Notes: generated from the sequence alone by a model not told the origin. 34,764 bases of DNA from an uncultured Candidatus Melainabacteria bacterium (GCA_937895785.1 CALBKW010000011.1:1-34764); one strand, 5' to 3'. Counted from the first letter of the stretch, positions 1-8,462 are shown. Program-made: numbers and translations.

Positions 1-1020
1 ACGTTTGTAGTCAGCAAATCTTCTTGCCCAAGTAATTGTTAACACGTCTGGGTCAAATCTTTTACCAGCTTTATTAGCAATGTATTTGAACAATTCTTGT
101 TTCATTTCGCGTTTTGCTGCAAGTAATTCTTCAAATGATTTGTCACCATTCATTCTCTTATCTTGCCAGTAGTGTAAGTTTACCGCATTTGTGATAGCTC
201 TGATAGGGCATCTACCTTCAACCCAATCCCACATTTTGTTTGAAACAAGACCGTGTAATTGTGATACAGCGTTTGCGATACGGCTCATTCTTAATGCTGC
301 AACTGTTAATGAGAAGTTTTCGCCACCTAATTCGATAGCTTTTTCTCTTGAACATCCAGCGAAGAATCCACCTTCCATCAATGTGTCAATCCAGTGAACT
401 TCGTTACCTGCTGCTACTGGTGTGTGAGTTGTGAATACTGTTCTTTTCTTAACTTCTTCTAAGTCACCTTTGAATTGTCTTAATAATTCAAAAGCTGCTG
501 GCAATGCGTGACCTTCGTTCATATGGATAACATCGAACTTGTATCTCATTGCTTGTAAAATTTTGATACCACCGATACCTAAGATAGTTTCTTGAGCGAT
601 TCTGATTTTTTCATTTCCGTCATACAATCTGTGAGAAATGCTTCTAGCCCAGTCGCTGTTACCGTCGATATCAGTTGTTAATAAATATACAGGGCAAGAA
701 CCGAATAATTCAGGTTCAACTCTGTAAGCTTTAACTTTAACTTTTTCACCGAATGTGTCAACTTCTACTTGAACACCTAAGTCAGTTAAATAGTCATAGT
801 ATTTTCTAATGTAAGAAACTTCTACTTGTCCGTTTTCGCCAATACGTTGGTCATAGTAACCATAAGACCAAAGCATTGTTACACCTACCATTGGCATTTG
901 TAAGTAACCTGCTGATAACATGTGAGAACCAGCCAAGAAACCTAAACCACCTGAATATGTGCTTAAAGATTGGTCTAATGCAATTTCCATTGACAAGTAT
1001 GCAACTGATGGTAATGACAT
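1..1020 (-). CDS. glgP: alpha-glucan phosphorylase (GT35), C-terminus cut off by window edge
   Basis: This frame runs open from an ATG at 1020 to the window edge, about 340 codons without a stop, so the 3' end of the gene is missing. It releases glucose-1-phosphate from glycogen or other alpha-glucans in the cytoplasm. Visible family features are the N-terminal YLSMEIALDQSLSTYSGGLG motif, VIHMNEGHA, VFTTHTPVAAGNE and, at the edge, TWARRFADYKR. These match the shorter 'thermophilic-type' alpha-glucan phosphorylases rather than the long E. coli GlgP. The pyridoxal-phosphate lysine region lies outside the window. An AAGGA Shine-Dalgarno about 9 nt upstream supports the start. The gene lies downstream of the GT9 gene on the same strand, with 166 bp between them. 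Family assignment is firm; exact substrate is unknown. Confidence 0.93.
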   Translation of the reverse strand, partial: MSLPSVAYLSMEIALDQSLSTYSGGLGFLAGSHMLSAGYLQMPMVGVTMLWSYGYYDQRIGENGQVEVSYIRKYYDYLTDLGVQVEVDTFGEKVKVKAYRVEPELFGSCPVYLLTTDIDGNSDWARSISHRLYDGNEKIRIAQETILGIGGIKILQAMRYKFDVIHMNEGHALPAAFELLRQFKGDLEEVKKRTVFTTHTPVAAGNEVHWIDTLMEGGFFAGCSREKAIELGGENFSLTVAALRMSRIANAVSQLHGLVSNKMWDWVEGRCPIRAITNAVNLHYWQDKRMNGDKSFEELLAAKREMKQELFKYIANKAGKRFDPDVLTITWARRFADYKR

Positions 1021-1075
1021 AATCTTTAATTCCTTCTTGTTTTTGTGTACTCTAAGGCAAACTACACGTTTGCAA

Positions 1076-1084
1076 ATAATAGCA
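1076..1084 (-). promoter_or_regulatory. putative extended -10 promoter for glgP
   Basis: Read on the minus strand, this is TGC followed by TATTAT, an extended -10 element. The expected transcription start is near 1069, leaving a leader of about 50 nt that carries the AAGGA ribosome binding site. No convincing -35 was found at 16-18 nt. Confidence 0.4.
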
Positions 1085-1186
1085 TATCACAAAAATACCA
1101 GTTTTTCTATTTTACACTATTTCGGGGCATAAAATTAGCGGAAACCATGAAAAAACGGCATTTTTACTGTTAAGTTTTGTTAACTT

Positions 1187-2179
1187 CTACTTTAAGATTT
1201 CGTTTGCAATATCTTCAGCTTTAAATTTTAAGCATGATAATTTTTCACAAGTTGTTTGACGATGATCCCATAAACAAGGCTTAATTGGACAATCGTCATT
1301 TGTCTTTAATGCTGTTACAAAATCTGCTTGAGGTATAAGTTTTTTATCATCTGTTGAACCAAAAATGGCGTAAGTTCTTGTTCTAGTGCCTACTCCAATG
1401 TGAAGTGGGGCAGAGTCTGAGCATACGAATTTTTCGTATTTTGTAATTAATTTAGCTAAGTCCATTAAGTTTTTAGTTTTACCATAATAATTTTCAAAGT
1501 TTGGATTGTTTATTGGTTCAATAATAGATAAAATCTTATCAACAACTTCTTTATCATCTGGACCGCCTGTTAAAGTAACGTGTTTGCCGTTTTCTAATAA
1601 CAATTTTATTACATCACCCCAAATTTCTGGTGTAATTGTTTTAATCATATTTTTTTGAACGCTTAATTTGCTTACTCCAGGGTGAATAAGTACTGAATTA
1701 GGTATTTTTTCTTCTTTTTCAAGAGTAATTTCAGGGACATCTGTTCTTATATCCGTAATATCTCTGATTAAATCGTGGTACATCAAAGAAGCATATTGTT
1801 GTTTGTTTAGTGGTATAGCTTTTGTTAATAATTTTTCACTTAATTTGCCTGTGTTATAGCCGTAGCGTTTTTTAATACCTGTTAAAAATAATAAAATGCT
1901 TATAAGCTTATTTCCGCCAGCAGAAATTACTAAGTCAAATTTGCCAAAGTGAGCTTTAAATAACAATTTTAGCATTTCTGTATATTTATTTTTGCCTTTT
2001 GGATTGATTAAAATCAAGTCATCAATTGTGTCTGTTAAGTCTTTAATTCCTTTGCTTCTTGGCTCTAAACAAAGTGTAATTTTTGAATCAGGATAGGCTT
2101 TTTTTAATGAGATTAATGTTGGTAAAAATAAGATTTCATCACCAATTCCGCCAAAATTTATTACTAAAATATTTTTCAT
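1187..2179 (-). CDS. glycosyltransferase family 9 (ADP-heptose:LPS heptosyltransferase-like)
   Basis: The protein is 330 aa and starts MKNILVINFGGIGDEILFLP, the typical GT9 N-terminus (I-x-x-G-G-I-G-D). The C-terminal nucleotide-sugar half shows VLIHPGVS, LTGGPDDKE and CSDSAPLHIGVGTRTRTYAI followed by FGSTDD. The family transfers heptose or related sugars from ADP-sugars onto lipopolysaccharide core or other surface glycans at the inner face of the membrane. The reading frame stays open back to an ATG at 2350, but that extension would run into the divergent gene at 2279. GAGG lies 6 nt before the ATG at 2179, so I chose that start. A Cys-rich tail (DDCPIKPCLWDHRQTTCEKL) is typical of this family. 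The acceptor and sugar cannot be told from sequence. Confidence 0.88.
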   Translation of the reverse strand: MKNILVINFGGIGDEILFLPTLISLKKAYPDSKITLCLEPRSKGIKDLTDTIDDLILINPKGKNKYTEMLKLLFKAHFGKFDLVISAGGNKLISILLFLTGIKKRYGYNTGKLSEKLLTKAIPLNKQQYASLMYHDLIRDITDIRTDVPEITLEKEEKIPNSVLIHPGVSKLSVQKNMIKTITPEIWGDVIKLLLENGKHVTLTGGPDDKEVVDKILSIIEPINNPNFENYYGKTKNLMDLAKLITKYEKFVCSDSAPLHIGVGTRTRTYAIFGSTDDKKLIPQADFVTALKTNDDCPIKPCLWDHRQTTCEKLSCLKFKAEDIANEILK

Positions 2180-2201
2180 GTTTTTCCTCGTTTCTAAGGA
2201 A

Positions 2202-2207
2202 ATTATA
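2202..2207 (-). promoter_or_regulatory. putative -10 for the GT9 gene
   Basis: The minus strand reads TATAAT here. The start of transcription would fall near 2195, leaving a leader of about 16 nt with the GAGG ribosome site. The -35 region is poor. Confidence 0.4.
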
Positions 2208-2241
2208 ACAAAAAAATAGTTGATACTTATTTTTAAATTTG

Positions 2242-2250
2242 TGCTACAAT
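2242..2250 (+). promoter_or_regulatory. putative extended -10 for the L,D-transpeptidase gene
   Basis: TGC precedes TACAAT, giving an extended -10. A TTGATA at 2220-2225 could act as -35, but the 19-nt spacer is long. The leader would be about 22 nt and contains a GGAG ribosome site before the ATG at 2279. Confidence 0.45.
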
Positions 2251-2278
2251 AATAATAGAAAATTGAAAGGAGAAATTT

Positions 2279-2944
2279 ATGGTTAAAGTTAATGAAATTT
2301 CTTTTAATACAAATATGGCTCAAAATGTTAGTACAGCCAAGGCTCAACAACCCGAAACAAGTAGTATTTTTTCAGCTTCTCAAACCCAATCAGAAGCTTT
2401 AGGAGAAATGGAAGGATTGTCAATTCAACAAACTTCTCAATCCTCTCAAGCTCCACTAAAGAGAATTGATAAACATGATAAAACTATTTTGGCAAATGCG
2501 CCATCATCTCAAATTGAAGTTGCGGGTAAAAAACAAAATGCAGCAATCGTAGTTGATTTAAGCGAAAATAGATTATATAGATATGACAAAGATGGTAAAG
2601 CTTTTGAAGTTTATCAAGTAGCATCAGGTAAAAAAAGTTCACCTACAAGTACTGGATTGAGGAAAGTTTCTCACATTGAAACTTATCCTTACACTGAAGC
2701 TCCTGCTGGTACAAAAAGACGTAAAAGCCCAAAAGCTTACGGTCCAAAAATTTTGATTTTAACAACTATTGATCCAAAAACAGGTAAGGATTTAGGTTCT
2801 AATGGTGAATTTATCCACGGAAACAACAATCCTGCAAGTATTGGTACTTATGCTTCTCATGGTTGTATGAGAATGGACAATGATGTTATTACACAATTAT
2901 CAAAAGAAGTTAAACCAGGGTCTTACGTTTTAATCCAAAAATAA
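2279..2944 (+). CDS. L,D-transpeptidase (YkuD fold) without a signal peptide
   Basis: The 221-aa protein has a YkuD catalytic domain from about residue 85 to 221. The catalytic signature is complete: His180-Gly181 and Ser193-His194-Gly195-Cys196-Met-Arg198. The domain opens with AAIVVDLSENRLYRY. Family members form 3-3 peptidoglycan crosslinks or attach proteins to the wall, outside the inner membrane. The first 70 or so residues are Ser/Gln/Thr-rich and probably disordered. They contain no hydrophobic stretch, so neither a signal peptide nor a membrane anchor is visible. The GGAG 7 nt before the ATG makes the start convincing. The gene is monocistronic, with a hairpin behind it. Domain call is firm; location and substrate are open. 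Confidence 0.88.
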   Translation: MVKVNEISFNTNMAQNVSTAKAQQPETSSIFSASQTQSEALGEMEGLSIQQTSQSSQAPLKRIDKHDKTILANAPSSQIEVAGKKQNAAIVVDLSENRLYRYDKDGKAFEVYQVASGKKSSPTSTGLRKVSHIETYPYTEAPAGTKRRKSPKAYGPKILILTTIDPKTGKDLGSNGEFIHGNNNPASIGTYASHGCMRMDNDVITQLSKEVKPGSYVLIQK

Positions 2945-2963
2945 AAAATATTTTAATATTTAT

Positions 2964-2999
2964 AAAAATGGGCGGTGATTTCATCACCGCCCATTTTTT
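2964..2999. terminator. bidirectional intrinsic terminator between ldt and groL
   Basis: Sixteen-bp arms (2964-2979 and 2983-2998) flank a 3-nt loop. The core is GGGCGGTGAT, with an A-run on the left and a T-run on the right, so it can end transcription from both converging genes. Confidence 0.9.
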
Positions 3000-3030
3000 G
3001 TGAACTTTTGCGAGTATTGTAATTCTAAAA

Positions 3031-4683
3031 TTACATCATACCGCCCATGCCACCCATACCAGCCATTGCTGACATGTCAGGAGTTGCAGCTTTTTCTTCT
3101 GGAATATCTACAACTGCTGCTTCTGTTGTTAACAACATAGCTGCGATTGAAGCTGCGTTTTCTAATGCTGAACGAGTTACTTTTGCTGGGTCAACAATAC
3201 CAGATTTGAACATATCTGTGTATGTATTCAATAATGCATCGTAACCATAAGAGTCTTTTTCAGCTTTAACTGTTTCAACTACAACGTCAGAAGATGCACC
3301 AGCATTGTTAGCAATTAATCTTAGAGGAATGTCTAAAGCTGCTGTTAAAATCTTGTAGCCGATTTTTTCATCATCTAAAGCAAATTCTTCTGAGTTTAAT
3401 TTTTCTTCTAAGTATTGTTGAACTCTTAATAATGCAACACCACCACCAGGAACGATACCTTCTTCGTTAGCAGCTCTTGTTGCGTTAAGAGCATCTTCAA
3501 TTCTTAATTTTCTTTCTTTTAATTCAACTTCTGTTGCTGCACCAACTTCGATTACTGCAACACCGCCAGATAATTTAGCGATACGTTCTTGTAATTTTTC
3601 TTTATCATAATCTGAATCAGATTGTTCGATTTGTTTCTTGATTAAAGAAATTCTTTCTTGAACTGCTGATTTTGTTGAATCGCCAACGACGATAGTTGTT
3701 TCATCTTTAGAAACAGTTACACGTTTAGCTGTACCCATCATATCGATAGTTAAGTTTTCTAATTTTGTTCCCAATTCTTCTGTGAACATTTGACCGCCTG
3801 TAAGAATAGCGATATCTTCTAACATAGCTTTTCTTCTGTCACCGAAACCAGGAGCTTTAACTGCAACAGCTCTGATAACTTTTCTCATTGTGTTAACTAC
3901 TAATGTTGCTAATGCTTCACCTTCAACATCTTCAGCGATTAACAATAATGATTTACCTTCTCTTGCAACTTGTTCAAGGATTGGAACTAAGTCTTGGATT
4001 AAGTTAATTTTTTTGTTTACGCATAAAACGTAAGCATCTTCTAAAACTGCTTCCATTCTTTCTGCATCTGTTACGAAATATGGTGAAATGTAACCTTTGT
4101 CGAATTGCATACCTTCAACAACTTTTAAGTTTGTACCGAAAGATTTGCTTTCTTCAACTGTGATAACACCTTCGTTACCAACTTTTTCCATTGCTTCAGC
4201 GATTAATTCACCGATTTCTGAGTTGTTACCTGCTGAAATTGCTGCAACTTGTGCTATTTCTTCTTTTGTAGCAACAGCTTTTGACATAGATTTGATTTTT
4301 TCTACTGAATATTCAACTGCTTTGTCGATACCGCGTTTAATTGACATTGGGTTAGCACCTGCAGTTAAGTTTTTCAAACCTTCTCTAACGATTGCTTGGG
4401 CTAGAACTGATGCAGTTGTTGTACCGTCACCAGCTACGTCGTTAGTTTTTGATGAAACTTCCTTTAACAATTGAGCGCCTGCATTTTCTAAACCGTCTTT
4501 TAATTCAATTTCTTTAGCGATTGTAACACCGTCATTAACGATTTGAGGTGCACCATATTTCTTTTCTAAAATTACATTTCTACCTTTAGGTCCTAATGTA
4601 ACTTTTACGGCATCGGCAACTGCATCGATACCTTTTAATAATGATTTACGAGCTTCTTCTTGAAATACAATTCTTTTAGCCAT
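3031..4683 (-). CDS. groL: chaperonin GroEL (60 kDa)
   Basis: This is a full-length Hsp60 of 550 aa from the chosen start (MAKRIVFQEEARKSLLKG). It forms the double-ring folding chamber with GroES in the cytoplasm. Conserved signatures are VTLGPKGRNVILEKKYG, the ATP-site NDVAGDGTTTASVLAQ, and AAVEEGIVPGGG-like ANEEGIVPGGGVALLR. The C-terminus is the usual Gly-Met tail (GMGGMGGMM). An in-frame ATG two codons upstream (4689) exists. The AAGGA site sits 3-4 nt before 4689 and about 9 nt before 4683, and the family normally begins MAK, so I prefer 4683. It follows groS by about 73 bp on the same strand and ends facing the terminator at 2964-2999. Confidence 0.98.
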   Translation of the reverse strand: MAKRIVFQEEARKSLLKGIDAVADAVKVTLGPKGRNVILEKKYGAPQIVNDGVTIAKEIELKDGLENAGAQLLKEVSSKTNDVAGDGTTTASVLAQAIVREGLKNLTAGANPMSIKRGIDKAVEYSVEKIKSMSKAVATKEEIAQVAAISAGNNSEIGELIAEAMEKVGNEGVITVEESKSFGTNLKVVEGMQFDKGYISPYFVTDAERMEAVLEDAYVLCVNKKINLIQDLVPILEQVAREGKSLLLIAEDVEGEALATLVVNTMRKVIRAVAVKAPGFGDRRKAMLEDIAILTGGQMFTEELGTKLENLTIDMMGTAKRVTVSKDETTIVVGDSTKSAVQERISLIKKQIEQSDSDYDKEKLQERIAKLSGGVAVIEVGAATEVELKERKLRIEDALNATRAANEEGIVPGGGVALLRVQQYLEEKLNSEEFALDDEKIGYKILTAALDIPLRLIANNAGASSDVVVETVKAEKDSYGYDALLNTYTDMFKSGIVDPAKVTRSALENAASIAAMLLTTEAAVVDIPEEKAATPDMSAMAGMGGMGGMM

Positions 4684-4725
4684 TTTCATTTTTCCTTTAT
4701 AAATATTGTAATAACTTTCATTTTA

Positions 4726-4753
4726 AGTCTTTAAGACTATAAGACTTTAAGTC
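4726..4753. repeat. two short palindromes in the groS-groL gap
   Basis: AGTCTTTAAGACT (4726-4738) and GACTTTAAGTC (4743-4753) are both palindromic around a central base and share AAGACT/AGTCTT units. They lie between groS and groL. They could form alternative small hairpins in the mRNA, perhaps adjusting stability between the cistrons. The sequence is the only evidence. Confidence 0.35.
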
Positions 4754-4756
4754 GGC

Positions 4757-5047
4757 TTACGCTTCTAAAACGCCTAAAACATCTGATGTTGATAAGATTT
4801 TTAGAGTTTCACCGTCAATTTTAATATCTCTGCCAGCGTATTTTTCATAAATGATAGTTTCGCCAACTTTAACTGATACAGGTGCTTTTTCACCACTGTC
4901 TAAAGTTTTGCCTTCGCCTACTGCTACAACTTCACCTTTTTGAGGTTTTTCTTTTGCACTATCTGGAATAAAAATTCCGCCTTCTGTTTGTGCTGTATCT
5001 TCAATAACTTTGATTACAATTCTGTCACCGATTGGTCTAATTTTCAT
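4757..5047 (-). CDS. groS: co-chaperonin GroES (10 kDa)
   Basis: The 96-aa protein matches GroES over its full length: MKIRPIGDRIVIKVIE at the start, the mobile loop TEGGIFIPDSAKEKPQKGEV, and YEKYAGRDIKIDGE near the end. It forms the heptameric lid of the GroEL chamber. A strong AGGAGG lies at 5056-5061. It is the first gene of a groS-groL operon that diverges from grpE across 188 bp. No CIRCE element (inverted TTAGCACTC/GAGTGCTAA) is present in its upstream region, so HrcA control is not supported. Confidence 0.97.
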   Translation of the reverse strand: MKIRPIGDRIVIKVIEDTAQTEGGIFIPDSAKEKPQKGEVVAVGEGKTLDSGEKAPVSVKVGETIIYEKYAGRDIKIDGETLKILSTSDVLGVLEA

Positions 5048-5083
5048 TTTTTATGCCTCCTACTTTAATTAGTCACATTTTCA

Positions 5084-5112
5084 ATAATACATTTATACTT
5101 CAAAAAATTCAA
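5084..5112 (-). promoter_or_regulatory. sigma-70-type promoter for groS-groL
   Basis: On the minus strand TTGAAT (5107-5112) and TATTAT (5084-5089) are separated by exactly 17 nt. The predicted start is near 5077, with about a 30-nt leader containing AGGAGG. Confidence 0.6.
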
Positions 5113-5201
5113 ATTGAGAGATTTATTAATGAAAAATTAATATTTTTATTAATTTTTGTCTGAATTATTAAAAAATAATAAATATTCATTGTTTATCTTG
5201 A

Positions 5202-5230
5202 TTGATGGCATATAATTAAAGTTGTATAAT
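5202..5230 (+). promoter_or_regulatory. sigma-70-type promoter for grpE
   Basis: TTGATG (5202-5207), a 17-nt spacer and a consensus TATAAT (5225-5230). The -10 ends 5 nt before the ATG at 5236, so transcription should begin at or within a base or two of that ATG. Confidence 0.65.
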
Positions 5231-5235
5231 ATTTT

Positions 5236-5829
5236 ATGAAGGCGGGTAAAATGTCACATAAGAAAAAACATGAGGAAACAACTGAATCAAATCCATTTAA
5301 TAAAGATATGGATTTAGATAATACGGCTAAAACAGAAGAAACCAAAGAAACAGAACAAAACGAAACAAAAGAAGTTTCAAAAGATAACGAACTTCAAGCA
5401 AAATATGATGAACTAAACAACAAATATATCAGACTTGCGGCTGATTTTGAAAACTTTAGAAAACGTCAAGCGCAAGAACGTGAAGACTTGTTGAAATATG
5501 GTGCAGTAAATACTTTGAAACAACTTATTGAAGTTTTGGATAACTTTGACAGGGGGCAAAAAGCTGTTGAAAACATAGAAGACTGTCAAAAGGTTAAAGA
5601 AAGTTTCAATTTAGTTATGAAGCAAATGAAAGACACTTTGACAAAATTAGGTTTAGAAGTTATAGAAACTGAGGGTAAAGAATTTGACCCTAATTTCCAT
5701 GAAGCTGTAATGCAAACACCAACAAGCGAACACCCAGAAGGAACAATTATTAATGAACTTCAAAAGGGTTACAAAGTAGGTGACAAAGTTTTAAGAGCTT
5801 CATTGGTAAATGTAGCTTCAGCAGAATAG
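5236..5829 (+). CDS. grpE: nucleotide exchange factor GrpE
   Basis: This 197-aa GrpE has an acidic, Glu/Lys/Thr-rich N-terminal tail (to about residue 50) and a long helix with the family core RLAADFENFRKRQAQERED. The C-terminal beta domain follows (HEAVMQTPTSEHPEGTIINE, then GYKVGDKVLRASLVNV). It releases ADP from DnaK. Start choice is uncertain. The -10 element places the transcript start about at 5236, which fits leaderless translation from the first ATG. An ATG five codons on (5251, MSHKKKHEE) has an AAGG upstream but would leave only about a 14-nt leader. dnaJ follows, with a hairpin between the two genes. No dnaK is present in the window. Confidence 0.95.
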   Translation: MKAGKMSHKKKHEETTESNPFNKDMDLDNTAKTEETKETEQNETKEVSKDNELQAKYDELNNKYIRLAADFENFRKRQAQEREDLLKYGAVNTLKQLIEVLDNFDRGQKAVENIEDCQKVKESFNLVMKQMKDTLTKLGLEVIETEGKEFDPNFHEAVMQTPTSEHPEGTIINELQKGYKVGDKVLRASLVNVASAE

Positions 5830-5840
5830 ATGTATGAAAT

Positions 5841-5868
5841 TATGCCGTGTGATAATCACGGCATTTTT
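5841..5868 (+). terminator. hairpin/attenuator between grpE and dnaJ
   Basis: Arms ATGCCGTG (5842-5849) and CACGGCAT (5857-5864), a 7-nt loop, then TTTTT. It resembles an intrinsic terminator within the grpE-dnaJ unit and may reduce dnaJ expression relative to grpE. Confidence 0.65.
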
Positions 5869-5902
5869 AAAACCACAAGTTGGAAAGGTTAGTTAATTAA
5901 GA

Positions 5903-7024
5903 ATGGCAGATTATTACGAAACGCTAGGGGTAGATAGAAACGCTACAAAAGACGAAATTAAAAGCGCATTTAGAAAATTGGCACGTAAATATCACCCTGA
6001 TGTAAATAAAGCACCAGATGCAGAAGATAAATTTAAGGAAATCGGTAAAGCGTACGAAACATTAATGGATGATGATAAACGTGCAACTTATGACCGATTT
6101 GGTGAAGATGGATTGAAGAACGCGGGTTTTGATACTGGTGGTCCTTTCGCTGGTGGTTTTGGTGATTTAAACGATATTTTTGCATCATTTTTTGATGGCT
6201 TTGGTGGCTTTTCTCAAAGACAAGCTGATCCGAATGCTCCACGCCAAGGCGAGGATTTGCGCGTAGATGTAGAATTAGAATTTGAAGAAGCTGTATTTGG
6301 TTGTAAAAAGGAAGTAAAAATTGACCACTTGGAGGTTTGTAAAGATTGCAACGGTAGCGGTGCAAAAGCTGGTACAACTCCAAAAATTTGTCCTACTTGT
6401 GGTGGTTCAGGAAAAATTCAACAGACAACTCAAACAATTTTAGGACATTTTACGCAAGTTACAGCTTGCCCTGATTGTAGAGGTACAGGTAAAAAGATTG
6501 AAGAACCTTGTGAACAATGTCACGGTAAAGGTCGTGTAGAAGTTGAAAAAACTTTGGAAGTTAAAATTCCTGCAGGTGTTGATAATATGTCAAAAATGCG
6601 TTTGGCTGGTGAAGGGGATTGCGGTATAAATGGTGGTCCTGCTGGCGATTTGTACGTAGTTTTACATGTAAAACCTTCTGAACACTTTAATAGAGATGGA
6701 ATAAATATTATTACTCAATTGGAAATTTCTCCTGCACAAGCGGCATTAGGTGATGAAATTGTAGTTAAAACTGTTGATGGAGAAAAGAAAGTTCAAGTTC
6801 AAGCAGGTACTCAAAGTGGTAATTTGATTAAGATTAAAGGTGCTGGTGTACCTCATATTCAAAAGCCAAGCCACAGAGGTGACCATATTTTAGTTGTAAA
6901 CGTAAAAGTTCCAACAAAACTTTCTGATGAAGAAAGAAGTTTGTATAAACGCTTATACGAACTTAATACAGGTAAAAAGGCACAAGATACATTGAAAGAT
7001 AAAGTTAAAGGGGTATTCCAATAA
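5903..7024 (+). CDS. dnaJ: chaperone DnaJ (type I Hsp40)
   Basis: At 373 aa it has the full type I layout. The J domain carries His31-Pro32-Asp33 (YHPDVNK), which stimulates DnaK ATPase. A Gly/Phe-rich segment follows (about 68-105). The zinc-binding repeats are CKDCNGSG (146-153), CPTCGGSG (163-170), CPDCRGTG (189-196) and CEQCHGKG (203-210). The C-terminal substrate-binding domains follow. No strong SD sits at the usual distance; a GGAAAGG lies rather far upstream. The stop codon overlaps the start of the next gene by one base (TAATG), indicating translational coupling. Confidence 0.97.
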   Translation: MADYYETLGVDRNATKDEIKSAFRKLARKYHPDVNKAPDAEDKFKEIGKAYETLMDDDKRATYDRFGEDGLKNAGFDTGGPFAGGFGDLNDIFASFFDGFGGFSQRQADPNAPRQGEDLRVDVELEFEEAVFGCKKEVKIDHLEVCKDCNGSGAKAGTTPKICPTCGGSGKIQQTTQTILGHFTQVTACPDCRGTGKKIEEPCEQCHGKGRVEVEKTLEVKIPAGVDNMSKMRLAGEGDCGINGGPAGDLYVVLHVKPSEHFNRDGINIITQLEISPAQAALGDEIVVKTVDGEKKVQVQAGTQSGNLIKIKGAGVPHIQKPSHRGDHILVVNVKVPTKLSDEERSLYKRLYELNTGKKAQDTLKDKVKGVFQ

Positions 7025-8460
7025 TGCGTAAACTGATAATAACTATTATGGTTATGTTTGTAGGAGCTATTTCAGCTTCTGCGGCAACTTTACCGACAGA
7101 AGTTGTAGGATATATTAAAAAAGAACAACCTGCAGCAGAAATTCGTTTTGACGGTTTAATTACAATCCGTGATAGCTTATATTTGCCTTTGTTCCCTGCA
7201 AAGATTATAAAACCAACTTCAATTTCAGTTAAAAAATCAGTTCCAGCAAATAAAACGTTAAAGGATATGCCAGATATTCTTGTTTTAAACAATGATTTTG
7301 TACTTTTAAAGGTAATTGAAAAAGATGAAAAACGCTCTGTATTATATCAAAGTGAACCATTTATAGAGGTTAAAACAGGTCTTTTACCTCAAGATTTATT
7401 AGTTCCAAAGAATTTGGTAGTTCCTGAAAACATTAAAGGTATTATTGGTGGTTTAAGAATTACAACAGAACAAGATGTTCTAAAAGTTAAATCTGAATAT
7501 ACTAAAGAAGAAAAAACAGTTCATACAGAGGTGAAAAAAGACCTTGTTTCTTCAATTCCACAGTTGAGAAATAAGAATATGTACGTAATTACTTGTCACT
7601 CACGAAATGTGCATGTTCTTCCTGCAGGTGGTTCAAGACCTGAATATGCTTTAAGTTTAAACTCAATTCCTATTGATATGAAAGCATATCAAAATAGATT
7701 TTTAATGGTTACAACTTACGATGTAAACGCAATGAATGTAATTTCGTTAGCAGATGAAGCAGTAATCAAATGTTTTGAATTTGATGCCCAACCAGAAGAA
7801 ATTGTAATTGACGAAATAAATAAATATGCTTATGTTTCAACTCCAAACTCATCTTCAATTTATATGATTGATTTGGATAAAATGCAAATGAAACAAAAAA
7901 TTCAAGTAAATGGAAGATGTGCAAATCTTACTCTTGCCGATAAATCATCAAAGTTAATTTATGTGGATAAACTAACAAACGAAGTTTGGTGTGTTGAGTT
8001 GAACAATGATTACACAATCAAAGAAGTAGGTATTTTCCCTAATGTTTCTGCAATTGCATACTCTCAAAACAAAATTTATTTGGCAAGCAGAACAAAAAAC
8101 AGAATAGCGATTGTAGATTATGCAACAATGACATTGGCTGATGAATTTGAAGTTTCTCCAAAGCCTGTAGATATGTTTGTTTACTTTAACAATTTATATA
8201 TATTGAGTGCAGAAAACAGTGTAGTACAAGTTTTGAACACTCAAACTGATAAAATTACAGCAACAATAAAATTGAATACAAACGGATTTTCAACAAAAAT
8301 GTATAGAGTTCCAAATACAAATTTAGCGATAATTTCAGATGCAAAAGCTGGTAAGTATTCAGTATTAAATTTAGACAAAAAACAAGTTATAAAGACATTG
8401 CCAATCGATATTCCTGTAAGTGAATTGGCAGTTACAAGCAAAGTGAAGAAGATAAATTAA
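7024..8460 (+). CDS. exported beta-propeller (YVTN-like repeat) protein, function unknown
   Basis: The 478-aa protein begins with a clear signal peptide (MRKLIITIMVMFVGAISASA, then ATLPTEV). The first 180 residues are unassigned. From about residue 185 it contains repeated four-strand-like units of the YVTN/NHL type, for example KYAYVSTPNSSSIYMIDLDK, KLIYVDKLTNEVWCVELNN and KIYLASRTKNRIAIVDYATM. These suggest a single beta-propeller in the periplasm or at the surface. Such propellers usually bind ligands or proteins, and no catalytic motif is visible. It overlaps dnaJ by 1 nt and is 2 nt from the methyltransferase gene, so all three are probably cotranscribed. Propeller call is moderately sure; role unknown. 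Confidence 0.78.
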   Translation: MRKLIITIMVMFVGAISASAATLPTEVVGYIKKEQPAAEIRFDGLITIRDSLYLPLFPAKIIKPTSISVKKSVPANKTLKDMPDILVLNNDFVLLKVIEKDEKRSVLYQSEPFIEVKTGLLPQDLLVPKNLVVPENIKGIIGGLRITTEQDVLKVKSEYTKEEKTVHTEVKKDLVSSIPQLRNKNMYVITCHSRNVHVLPAGGSRPEYALSLNSIPIDMKAYQNRFLMVTTYDVNAMNVISLADEAVIKCFEFDAQPEEIVIDEINKYAYVSTPNSSSIYMIDLDKMQMKQKIQVNGRCANLTLADKSSKLIYVDKLTNEVWCVELNNDYTIKEVGIFPNVSAIAYSQNKIYLASRTKNRIAIVDYATMTLADEFEVSPKPVDMFVYFNNLYILSAENSVVQVLNTQTDKITATIKLNTNGFSTKMYRVPNTNLAIISDAKAGKYSVLNLDKKQVIKTLPIDIPVSELAVTSKVKKIN

Positions 8461-8462
8461 TT

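Noticed and set aside
191..397. Small plus-strand frame opposite glgP
   Set aside because: It lies antisense to the clearly conserved glgP frame and has no SD or recognisable protein.
2180..2350. N-terminal extension of the GT9 gene to an ATG at 2350
   Set aside because: It overlaps the divergent L,D-transpeptidase start and has no GT9 similarity; an SD supports 2179.
4097..4474. Plus-strand frame antisense to groL
   Set aside because: It is the reverse of conserved groL codons, and no family pattern is visible.
5048..5235. CIRCE/HrcA operator upstream of groS
   Set aside because: No TTAGCACTC/GAGTGCTAA inverted repeat was found on either strand.
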